Below, in pieces: positions 22,410 to 30,932 of a stretch of 64,000 bases of DNA; positions within the stretch are counted from its first letter, which is position 1; each line of letters starts with the position of its first letter. A program made the position numbers and the translations under genes. Under the pieces are notes generated by a model. It saw only the letters and a list, made by a program, of their open reading frames with translations, was not told where the DNA came from and made no database searches. The stretch is from Macrolepiota albuminosa (lineage: Eukaryota; Basidiomycota; Agaricomycetes; Agaricales; Agaricaceae). The stretch spans positions 1 to 64,000 of the forward strand of contig JAMWFC010000133.1 in the NCBI GenBank assembly GCA_027475525.1. Direction: 5' to 3'.

Positions 22410-23300
22410 AAGAACTCGTAGCTATGACAATATTTGCTGGATAGACGAACAGGTAATATTATTATGTTGAATCAATAGAATAATATAGGTTGTTACCTGT
22501 ATAGCAAGGAAAGATGAATAGAACAAAACGTAGTGGCGATAAAAATACTAACTGTTAGCTAATATATGGTTAGACGGCAGAGTTACGTTAATAGGTCTGA
22601 ATGGACTAACTTGAATAGATTTCGTGGCGCTGCTTATGTAATCACGAGACGTATCGAGACAGAGACGGTAGGGGAAGAGACGGGGTGATTGAAGAAAGAA
22701 CTGTTGTGGGATGCTCTATATACTTGAGACTATGTCACACAGTGTAACAAACTTTAAATGACAATATGTAGCTAGGTTGTTTATTATTCTTAGAATAGAA
22801 GAGGTCAAAAAGCACCGAAAGCTATATTATTTTCAAAGTACAATACGAATACGCTGTCTATCCGACAAGATAATAATATAGAAAAAAAATTGGTCTATTT
22901 GCAGCTCAATGTGTCTAGTAAACTGCTCACAAGTGTACTGAATACCGTAAAGTTGGTATTTTCGGAGAAATGGACCAAAAAACAAATATTTTAGGTGTCT
23001 GGGCTAACTTGTCATTTTTGCCCTGGTATCCTCATAGAACTATGTAATAAGATGCGATGTTTGCTGCAACCACCGGTTTTTGGGTCCAACATGTATCCAG
23101 AACGGAGATATTAAAGCATCAATATAATTTGCTCATAAGTGGTTCAATCTGGTGGAAAAATAGTCATCAAGACTGGAAGTCTTGCTTGTCAGATGTTGAA
23201 AGAGGACAGCTGGCCAATCTGTCAGTGACTGTATTATTGATTTGAGACGAATCAATAATATCATCATTTGTGGTAGATTGGACAGCGGAACGGCTGGGAA
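22410..23300. other. No supported gene
   Basis: AT-rich sequence upstream of the unrecognised minus-strand gene. It may hold that gene's promoter. I see no frame of interest. Confidence 0.3.
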
Positions 23301-24250
23301 ATGGGGCGATCGCTGCATTTTCAACTAGTGGATGCTTGAAAAAAAAAATTTAGGAGAAATGTAGTTTTTGAGTATCATGGCGATGAAACAGCTCACAAAT
23401 GCAGCGATCGCTGCGATCGCCGTGTTTTTTATTGGCTTGGTACTTGATAAAAGTGATTTTGGCGGCGATCGCTGCATTTTTGATTAATTTGATGTTGCAA
23501 ACTAGTATTTTTTTGCATTAAGAGATGAAACCCTGACTTTGGACATTTGGTAGCTATCAAAAGGCTGGAAAATGCAGCGATCGCTGGGTTTTTTTCTGGT
23601 TTTGTGCTAGAAACAGATAATTTCTGGCAGCGATCGCTGTGTTTTGTACTTATAAATTGGACATTTATCGTTGAAACACTCCAATCAGTATTCTTGAATG
23701 ATTAACAGAGCAAACGGGGTCTAAACACCAGGTACAAGTCGCAGGCTTATTATTTTGTTGTGTCAAGATTATAATTACCCTGTCCGGGCCTCAGAAGAAT
23801 GTTTGCCGCGATCGCTGCATTTTTCATTAATTCAGTCTTGCAAACTAGTATTTCTTTGCATTAACAAACAAAACGGTCGTTTTTTACACCGGGGAGCTAT
23901 GAGAAGGCTGAGAAATGCGGCGATCGCAGCGATCGCCTGGATTTTTATTGGTTTGGAGCTTGAAACAGAAGGTTTTTTGCAGGGATAGCTCAAATCGATG
24001 TTTAGGATAGCAAACAGGCTCTAGACGCCAGGATTGGCCTGGATGAACGGGTGGCAGGCCTCTTATTTTACTGCGTCAATGTAATAATGACCTGTTTCAG
24101 GCCCATAACCGGTCAAAAAGCCGGCGATCGCTGATTTGTGTAGTATAAATTTGTTGCACGGTGAAATCAAGGAATATACTGATATGTCTCTTTTGACGTC
24201 TTGTGGGCATGAAACGGGTGCAGAATGCGGCGATCGCAGCGATCGCCAAA
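23300..24250. repeat. Diverged repeats with twelve GCGATCGC palindromes
   Basis: The octamer GCGATCGC starts at 23306, 23404, 23413, 23465, 23577, 23630, 23808, 23920, 23929, 24124, 24230 and 24239. Neighbouring sequence also repeats at intervals of roughly 300-340 bases: AAATGCAGCGATCGCTG or AAATGCGGCGATCGCAG, then TTTTATTGG, and elsewhere CTTGCAAACTAGTATTT with CTTTGCATTAA, and GCAAACGGGGTCTAAACACC versus GCAAACAGGCTCTAGACGCC. The last two palindromes fall inside the first codons of the reverse transcriptase frame. This could be the 5' region of the Penelope-like element or a subtelomeric repeat beside it. Confidence 0.8.
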
Positions 24251-26614
24251 GAAGGACAGGAAGGGGAAGGGGAAAGCTTGATTATAATCACGCTTCCTCC
24301 ATTAAGGTGGGACCAACCTTCCTCATATCCTGATTCAGTTCTAACGATCCCCAGACCGTTAGCGGTGAGATCGATCTTAGCATCGATTCCATTTAACATA
24401 TTACAAACTAGTAGATACCGTAGTTTTGTACATATGTCACCGAATGTTACCCTTCCTGACGACATCCATCACCATTTAAGCGTGGGAATGAACTTTATGT
24501 TCCCAACCAAGATTAATAAGGACTTGATAAAGAAATCTTGGCTTGATTTTTATGAGCGCACTGTGTGGCACTTATACTTCGCTTTTAAGAACTATGGTGA
24601 TGAGTCCGACTATGATCCTGATTACGAAGTTCGCTCTCAGCGGAAAGCGAAACTTCCTGATCTTCCGAAATATCTTCTGAATGGTTTGAATGAAGGGAGG
24701 TCCTTTGTCGACCGCTCGCTATCTAGCATCCCTGATTCAGATCCAAAGGGGCCATACCATGCGCTAACCCCTAGGGTATACCGTCTTAAGAGATTCCTTA
24801 TAGACCATGACTACGTTGTCACTGGTACGGATAAAAACCTCGGTATCGCGGTTTCGGAGCGCAACTGGATCATAGAAAAATCGTTAGAGCTACTGAGTGA
24901 TGAGAATGACTACAAAGTTCTCCATCCGCTTACTGCATACTCTCTACTCACGAAAACAGCCACTGACATGGAAGCGTTAGCTTCACTCGGGGACAAAGTT
25001 CACCCCGGAGGACAGCTGGGAAGATTTTTCCGTTCTCTCATACCTAATAAGGTTTCGGGCGTCATCCCGAAAGAGGAATTTAAAATCCCGCAGTTTTACG
25101 GAATCCCTAAGATTCATAAAACTCCGGTTAAATTTAGACCGATTATACCGTGTCACTCTGCCATCCAAAACCCAGCGGCAAAATATGTCAGTAAAAAACT
25201 TAAACCGATTATTCAATCGGCGCCATCGATCATTCATGGTACGAAAGATCTGGCGATAAAATTAAGTAAGTTGTCTCTGCCACCGAATCGCCAGTGGTTC
25301 ATTCTCACTGGCGACGTCGTTGCTTTCTACCCACACATAGATTTGGACACAGCCAAGCTGATAGTCTCTGACTTGTACTGTGAACTCAAATTTGGTCGAC
25401 GTGTGAGGAAAGGCGATGTTATGCGAGAAAGCTTCGATGCAGACTTAGTAGATGAAGTTCTTTTGTTTACGCAATGTCTGAACGTCGGTAACGACAACTT
25501 GATTGTACAATACCAGGATAAATTCTACCATCAACACCGTGGCCTTGCCATGGGTGTAGCTGATTCTCCGGACTTAGCTAATCTGTATGGTCTACATTAC
25601 GAGAAGGAGTGTGGTATCCTGGAAGACGTCCGTGTGCCATTTTACGGACGCTATATAGATGACTGCTTAGCCATCGTTTACGCTCGTAGCGAATCCGAGG
25701 CGCTGGCTATAATGCAGAACGTAAGATTCTATAATTGTACAATCGAATGGAACGTGTCGGCTACTTCTCAGCCATTTCTGGACATGCTGATCTATCGGGA
25801 CTCCGATGGATCTTTGCAACATGCTCCTTACGGAAAAGCACGTAACCATCACGAAAGAATTCCCTGGCACTCGGCACACCCATTAGATGTCAAGAAAGGC
25901 ACTTTTTCGGGCGAGATGTCACGGATGGCCACGCTCAGTAGCACCACTGCGGTCTACAGGGAGGCAATTAGAGACCTTATTGGGCTCTATTGTAATCGTG
26001 GCTATCCCGAAAAGCTATTGAAGACCTGGGCTAAATCCCAGGTAGACGAACGATGGAAGAACCGTCTCCTTGTCAAGGAGAGGGAGTCCGAAGGAGTCTT
26101 CGTCCTCAAAACTGAGTTCAATAATGCTTGGGAGTTCTTTAACGTCAAAGAACTTGGCAAGACAATTATGAGCAGCTGGCGATTGTGGTTGACAAAAGCC
26201 GAGCTTGCCTCTAACACCCGTAGTTGGGTGCACAACTTGAGAAGCTTGACGATGCTGGATGCCGGTGCATTGACCGGTGTTGTCCCCGAGGGCGCGATTG
26301 AGGTCGTGGTCCGGAGGGAGGACGGCTCTGAATATATCAGGAGTCTTCCAGATGTTCGTAAATTAGACTTGCTCGAAAGGAGATGGATAGTTTCTCGTAA
26401 GCGCACGCTTAACTTGAACGATCTTACTAACTCCTGGAAAAAAGTTGTCTTGCAGCATGTGGCCGACGCCAATGATACGCAAGCAGTTGTCCCGAAGGTG
26501 ACTGAATTACCAGAACCTGTCCGCGAGAGCGGCTATGACAGTTCTGATAGCTCTTCATCGGAAATAGGGAATGCTTGGCGAGGCGGCCATCTTGGGAATT
26601 ACGGAAGGTTTTGA
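24203..26614 (+). CDS. Coprina-type Penelope-like reverse transcriptase
   Basis: An uninterrupted 803-codon frame. It copies the element's RNA into DNA. Fingers: YGIPKIHKTPVKFRPIIPCH near residues 302-321. Motif A: LTGDVVAFYPHID with the catalytic Asp near residue 371. Motif B: HRGLAMGVADSPDLANLYG near 446. Motif C: YGRYIDDCLAIV with the two Asp near 486-487. The KIHK..P..RPI block and YIDD are typical of Penelope-like elements. No GIY-YIG endonuclease follows motif C, as in the endonuclease-lacking Athena/Coprina group that uses telomeric 3' ends as primer. The C terminus is Ser- and Gly-rich. The real start may be ATG 24434 (MSPNVTLPDD), because the first 77 residues include GCGATCGC-coded NAAIAAIA repeat sequence. 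The frame is whole, so the element may be recent. Confidence 0.9.
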   Translation: MGMKRVQNAAIAAIAKEGQEGEGESLIIITLPPLRWDQPSSYPDSVLTIPRPLAVRSILASIPFNILQTSRYRSFVHMSPNVTLPDDIHHHLSVGMNFMFPTKINKDLIKKSWLDFYERTVWHLYFAFKNYGDESDYDPDYEVRSQRKAKLPDLPKYLLNGLNEGRSFVDRSLSSIPDSDPKGPYHALTPRVYRLKRFLIDHDYVVTGTDKNLGIAVSERNWIIEKSLELLSDENDYKVLHPLTAYSLLTKTATDMEALASLGDKVHPGGQLGRFFRSLIPNKVSGVIPKEEFKIPQFYGIPKIHKTPVKFRPIIPCHSAIQNPAAKYVSKKLKPIIQSAPSIIHGTKDLAIKLSKLSLPPNRQWFILTGDVVAFYPHIDLDTAKLIVSDLYCELKFGRRVRKGDVMRESFDADLVDEVLLFTQCLNVGNDNLIVQYQDKFYHQHRGLAMGVADSPDLANLYGLHYEKECGILEDVRVPFYGRYIDDCLAIVYARSESEALAIMQNVRFYNCTIEWNVSATSQPFLDMLIYRDSDGSLQHAPYGKARNHHERIPWHSAHPLDVKKGTFSGEMSRMATLSSTTAVYREAIRDLIGLYCNRGYPEKLLKTWAKSQVDERWKNRLLVKERESEGVFVLKTEFNNAWEFFNVKELGKTIMSSWRLWLTKAELASNTRSWVHNLRSLTMLDAGALTGVVPEGAIEVVVRREDGSEYIRSLPDVRKLDLLERRWIVSRKRTLNLNDLTNSWKKVVLQHVADANDTQAVVPKVTELPEPVRESGYDSSDSSSSEIGNAWRGGHLGNYGRF

Positions 26615-27690
26615 TCAGTAAACCATATCTACTCATCCGCCCCCTTACTCGCAGCGCGCCAGTCCAATGTGGCTGGTCCGTACCTGCCCGGTCATGCCGC
26701 GGTAGGCTAAGTCGAGGGGTTTGGGGGATGGCTCTGAGCAGCTCTATGGCAATGGTGGGCACAATGACCGCCTCTGATGCCGCCCGACTTTACGCGGGAC
26801 CCATAAATACTTGGGTAGACGTCACACCAGCCTGGTCACCCGGCTCGCATTGGTCACCGTATCTCCTAAAGATTGCACAAGTTCTTGTTCTCTACCTGAC
26901 GGTAAGTAGACGTGCACGTTAATTGTGTGAATTAAACTAACCACACATGGTTCAGGAGCCAAGCTAATCTGAACCCCAACTCTAACGTACGTCTATCCTA
27001 TAGCAATATAGGCTCTTAGTCATCTGACTCTGCGCGTACAGCCTAACCTGGTAACCTTTACCTAACTTTATGGTTTGGTAACCTACTGACGTTAGGGAGT
27101 CCAACACTTCCGAGTGACGCGGCAGTAGGGTTCCTCTACACCGGTTTGGCTTGTACGACACACTATCATTCTGACACTCCCCGTAGGGATTCGGTCTCAA
27201 TGTGGGAATTTGATAGTGTGCGCTTCTTTTCTAACTCCGCTTGAGAAAGCCGTAGCCTCTGCCATGTGCAGGCCGGCCCTCGGTCGAGTTCCTTAGTACC
27301 CAATGGCCCGCTCGGACTTAGTAGTCCGGTGATGTGCTGACTAAACCTACGTTTGACCCACCTTGTGCGGGGAGACCTAACCGGGTCTGGTCCTCCGGCT
27401 CCCGAGGGTTCTATCAGACAGTCATCGTACGAACGGCTGAGTCCGCCCGGGGAAACGGGATTCCCCAGGGATTCCCCTGCCATGATGTCGTGGCACCGTG
27501 GACTCGGTGTGGGAAAAGAAGAGAAGTTGCAGGGCAGAGGGCTCAGTGTTCCATCAGAAATTCTTCTGAGGGAATTTTGCCATTCGTCCACATGGACCAA
27601 TGGCATTAACTGAGCACTCAGGCTTACTCAGATGACGGTCAGGTGCCCTCCCAAATACAGTAGTATTCCGGAAGGTTCTGGAACATCGCA
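26615..27690 (+). other. 3' region of the Penelope-like element
   Basis: About 1.1 kb with GC content similar to the reverse transcriptase gene and unlike the flanking satellites. Only short frames are present. It probably forms the untranslated 3' part of the element RNA, which ends in the ribozyme-like and hairpin structures. Confidence 0.5.
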
Positions 27691-27695
27691 AATAG

Positions 27696-27766
27696 TTGCA
27701 AACGGGCCTGATGAGGCATATAAGCCGAAACAGGGAGGTGGGATTTCCCCCACTGTTGCCCTGCAA
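27696..27766 (+). ncRNA. Candidate hammerhead ribozyme (type I)
   Basis: The core CTGATGA lies at 27708-27714. Stem II is GGC/GCC (27715-27717, 27724-27726) with loop ATATAA. GAAA follows at 27727-27730. Stem III is closed by CA/TG (27731-27732 with 27754-27755) around a stronger inner stem GTGGG/CCCAC. The cleavage triplet is GTT (27755-27757). Stem I pairs GGGC (27704-27707) with GCCC (27758-27761), and after an internal loop TTGC (27696-27699) with GCAA (27763-27766). All invariant core bases are present. U at position 17 is permitted but slower than the usual C or A. Hammerheads are known in Penelope-like elements, which fits the location just before the element's 3' end. Confidence 0.7.
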
Positions 27767-27797
27767 CGTACTTCGCCAACTCGGTGTATAGTAACTC

Positions 27798-27822
27798 CAC
27801 TACCTCGCTTCGCTCGGTAGTG
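27798..27822 (+). other. 3'-terminal hairpin of the Penelope-like element
   Basis: CACTACC (27798-27804) pairs perfectly with GGTAGTG (27816-27822) over an 11-base loop that contains a CG/CG mini-stem. It lies eight bases before the telomeric units and may be the reverse transcriptase's recognition structure. Confidence 0.55.
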
Positions 27823-27829
27823 TCGCGCT

Positions 27830-27841
27830 CCCTAACCCTAA
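27830..27841 (-). repeat. Two telomeric units (TTAGGG) at the element/gene junction
   Basis: CCCTAACCCTAA on the plus strand, that is TTAGGGTTAGGG reading out of the dehydrogenase gene. This is the only such run in the window. The last AA may be shared with the gene sequence, so the exact border is ambiguous by about two bases. Confidence 0.8.
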
Positions 27842-28662
27842 TTTCAGCATGGAGGGTTGTTGATATACCTATATATCAAAAAGTGACGTTTGCAAATGCT
27901 TTATAGCAAGAGATGAAGATACTATACCACGTAGAGCGAACTTCGTAGCAGTGTAGATCCCTGCATTTGGGAATGCACTAGAATGGATGTTAATCTCTGA
28001 TTTGATCGAAAGAAGAGATGACAGTCACCCCCAACCACGCAAAGACCCAAGGAATAGGATGGTACCAGTTCGCCGTTCGCGCATATATGGAAGGAATGCA
28101 CGCGTGACGTTGAGTCCACCAAGAACGTTGGTGCTGGATAATGTCAGCTCGATTTTATCGTTGCATGACAACGTGACTTACTTGAACTCATCGAATGTTT
28201 GTTCTGGCCTGACATAATATCGACAATTAGATGCATGAAGCAGGGGTATAAATTTAGGCAAGGGACATACGTGTTTTCTTCTATTGCGCCAACCAAGAGA
28301 TAGCCTATCGACGTATGAGTTAGATCTCGGGATGTAAATGGTAAAAGGTTGGCACTGACCAGCATTATTGATAAGGACATCGATCCTGCCATGGATCTCA
28401 ACAGCTCTTCGAGCTATCTCGCGCAAGTTGTCAAGAGTGTCCGTCACGTCGAGCTCTAGAATATCAGCTCCTTCGGCCTTGAGATCAATAAGCTTGTCCA
28501 AGGACCGTGGACGGGCAGTTGCTATGACTTTATCTCCCCTATGTAGTGCAGCAAGGACAAGCTCACGGCCTAGTCCAGACCTATCGTACGTGAGCAAAAC
28601 AATATAATATGATAGACGCACGAGGTTCCAGTGATAAGCCAAACGAGTTGTTTGTTATTCAT
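27842..28662 (-). pseudogene. Short-chain dehydrogenase/reductase gene cut at its 3' end
   Basis: Spliced minus-strand reading from ATG 28662 gives LVWLITGTSSGLGRELVLAA (nucleotide-binding TGxxxGxG), LELDVTDTLDNL, IDVLINNAG, GGLNVTRAFLPYMRE, GTILFLGSLRGWGG (catalytic Ser in GS), IYTATKFALRG (catalytic YxxxK) and ISTTLHAEI, then runs straight into TTAGGGTTAGGG at 27841. Five introns have good GT..AG ends. The fold is a classical NAD(P)-dependent oxidoreductase; the substrate cannot be told. All catalytic residues survive, but the last third (substrate-binding part and C terminus) is missing and is not seen on the other side of the element. The gene therefore ends at what looks like a healed chromosome break. 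Confidence 0.85.
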
Positions 28663-29479
28663 GTCGAAGAAATTAATGGATAACACTACATCCACGATGG
28701 GTTTTATATCCCTCCATAAAACATGCTGTGACGGACCTTTCACAGCTTCTGCGTTTTGGCCAAGAATATTTAGGGAAAAAAATCTGTTGTGGATTCGCTA
28801 GCGCTGGCTATGTGCGAACCGAACGGGGTTGAGGGTTGTGTGACATTGTTATGTCGAATTACCGAGCGAGCAGGACTACTTCCCATCCGCGGCTTTGCTC
28901 CCTGTTCCAGGGTCATGATGTTTTGATTTGGTAGTTGACCGAGTCATTGTGTGGAAATGAAGAAGGTCAACATCACAGTGCGCGCCTAGTAGTAGAGTCA
29001 GTGCCGGTGTTTATAGCATTCAATGGAATCAACATATTGTAGATTACACACCACGTTATAGAAGCCATCAAAGTAAGTATCTTTCCGAGCAGGATACATG
29101 GATCTATAGGCCTTCCAGAGACGAACAGTCCTACTAGGCGGATTACGGTGATCGGATTGCACGGCCTGGTGATACCGTACTAGAAGGTGGAGATGAACAG
29201 TGAAACACGACGTGCTTTGAAAAAGAATCCGGTTTCATCTTGGTCTCGGGTCAGAACAATGGAAGCGCTCAATGATGTCTGGAGTTGCAAGGCAAAGCAC
29301 ACATGTGAACAAAATTGTCTCGGGCCGATGAGCCCGCCTGAGGGATTTGCCTCGTGATCGGCAATCGGCAGTGCGAAGGAATATGGAAGTAAATGGTTAG
29401 AAAACGTTCATGGGCGTCTACATACGAAGCTGTCCGGTGCACCAACGGGTCTTATGCCTCAATTACACAAATCTGTGAT
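28663..29479. other. No supported gene; dehydrogenase upstream region
   Basis: About 800 bases with no credible frame. The part next to 28662 should hold the promoter of the truncated dehydrogenase gene. Confidence 0.3.
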
Positions 29480-29965
29480 ATCTGTACCTTTGGCGTAGCG
29501 ATGGACACCAGAAACTTGCAGAAAATCAGAGTCTGTTACAATTGAAAGCACATTCATAAACTTTTGTCGAAGCCCAAGACAGCAGATCTTCTCTGCACAA
29601 ACTGAAAAGGTAAATAGGCAGAGTCTGAGCACAGTCATAAACTTCTCAAAGCCCAACGACAGCGGATCTTTTCTAAAAGGACCATCCACCTCCATGCCCA
29701 TCTCGGCATCTCTATTTCCCGCTCAACGTATCCGAACAGTACCAAAGCTGCCGTAGTACAGTACCATATGCGATACTGAGAAGGTGAAACTTGGAGAAAT
29801 GCAGAATCTGTTCCAATTGAAAGCACAGCCGTAAACTTCTATCAAAGCCCAAAGACACCGGATCTTCAAACTGAAAAGGTAAACATGCAGAAAGGCAGAG
29901 TCTGTTCCAATTAATTTAATTTTTGTCAAGACCCAAGGACAGCGGATCTTCTCTGCACAAACTTT
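29480..29965. repeat. Diverged direct repeats around CAGCGGATCTT
   Basis: A module with the blocks CAGAGTCTG(TTCCAATTGAAAGCAC), TAAACTT, AAGCCCAA(G)ACA, GCGGATCTT and CTGAAAAGGTAAA recurs about four times at intervals of about 75-125 bases, in varied order and truncation. Short frames inside it on the minus strand repeat the same peptide (GTDSAFL). It looks like a degenerate minisatellite and not a gene. Confidence 0.65.
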
Positions 29966-30011
29966 GACCTCGGCTTAAAATCTTGGGATCCATTTAAATC
30001 CCTTTTCTGTC

Positions 30012-30296
30012 ATGTTTCTACCATGCCCTATATACACTATGACAAAATCTGGTACAGAAACCAAGTTCCCCTGCCCTGAATACTATGCTGTCTTCCAACA
30101 CAAGACGCGAGTTGAAAATAGAAAGATACCTGCCAAGGATATGGTTATGCCCGCGATCGCAATGGTTGGAGCGTGCCCAGCTTTTTACAAGATTCCTGTG
30201 AGCGAAGATCTTATTCAAGCCGTGGCAGCGGGAGTGTATCCAGAGCAGGAGACTGTCGTGAAAAGGTGTTTGCTTGATGATAGATCCTGCGTATAA
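30012..30296 (+). CDS. Unrecognised small protein or exon
   Basis: A 94-codon frame whose second Met (MTKSGTETKFPC) is a plausible start. Composition is protein-like, with no long low-complexity stretch: PEYYAVFQHKTRVENRKIP, then MVMPAIAMVGACPAFYKIPV, then SEDLIQAVAAGVYPEQETVV. I do not recognise the family. It could be a whole small protein or the last exon of a longer decayed gene. Confidence 0.4.
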   Translation: MFLPCPIYTMTKSGTETKFPCPEYYAVFQHKTRVENRKIPAKDMVMPAIAMVGACPAFYKIPVSEDLIQAVAAGVYPEQETVVKRCLLDDRSCV

Positions 30297-30932
30297 GGAA
30301 GGCTGTTATTCTCGCGATGTTGTGAAAGATTTCGCTGAAAAAGTTGTCAGTCCTTCTCGATAGCTACGTAGTTACGGACTTGTCCGCCATGAATGTTGTA
30401 TCAATTTTTTATGATCAAGTACTCGGATTGAACAATTCCATTTTATTCTTCTCTTGTTCGCGAAACAAGCTCATATGGAGGCACTTAGTGCCGTGATGAA
30501 AGTGCACCAAACGATCCATTTGTTGAGCTCAATTGAGACAAGTTCTTGTTTGTATATACTGTAGTTTAACTCTGCAACCTTATCCGACGCAATTACAGGC
30601 CTAGGCGATCACTAGTGCGCCATTTCTATACACATGCTGCCGCTTGCCGAGCCTCTTGAAGCCATATACGTTATTGACAGAGATGATCCTCTGTCATAGG
30701 AACTACCCCGCCGACCCTTTGCAGTATCTAGTCAAGGTCGAGCAAACGGTTGTGTAAGTTATAACCCGAATTGATGAAAAGTGGTATGAAAACCTCTGAC
30801 TCTCATCCATCCAGTTATAGGGATAGACAAGATCTCTGTTACATGATTAAAGTGTCTAATGGCATACGCGGCACGTTGCTGGCTGGATGACATAATACAA
30901 TTACTGCTTGAACCAGTGCTGCCAGCAGCGCA
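30297..30932. other. VTI1 upstream region
   Basis: No gene seen. The last about 80 bases (AATACAATTACTGCTTGAACC) are also present upstream of the truncated VTI1 copy at 4.7 kb, so they were part of the duplicated segment and probably include the VTI1 promoter. Confidence 0.4.

Larger units (their letters stand above)
24100..27841 (+). mobile_element. Coprina-like Penelope element at a telomere-repeat junction
   Basis: The element comprises the reverse transcriptase frame, a 1.2 kb downstream region without a convincing frame, a candidate hammerhead ribozyme (27696-27766), a terminal hairpin (27798-27822) and two CCCTAA units (27830-27841). Immediately after, the sequence is exon of a minus-strand dehydrogenase gene. 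Endonuclease-lacking Penelope elements are known to attach by priming on G-rich telomere overhangs. The order gene end, TTAGGG units, element 3' end (read on the minus strand) is what that mechanism leaves. The 5' limit is uncertain and may include the GCGATCGC repeats. Confidence 0.75.

Noticed and set aside
23306..24246. GCGATCGC clusters as a sign of cyanobacterial contamination (HIP1 element)
   Set aside because: The octamer is confined to one tandem array next to a fungal retroelement; gene structure on both sides is spliced and eukaryotic.
24203..26614. Telomerase reverse transcriptase
   Set aside because: The KIHK..P..RPI and YIDD blocks and a compact layout fit Penelope-like elements; the telomerase-specific N-terminal and T motifs are absent.
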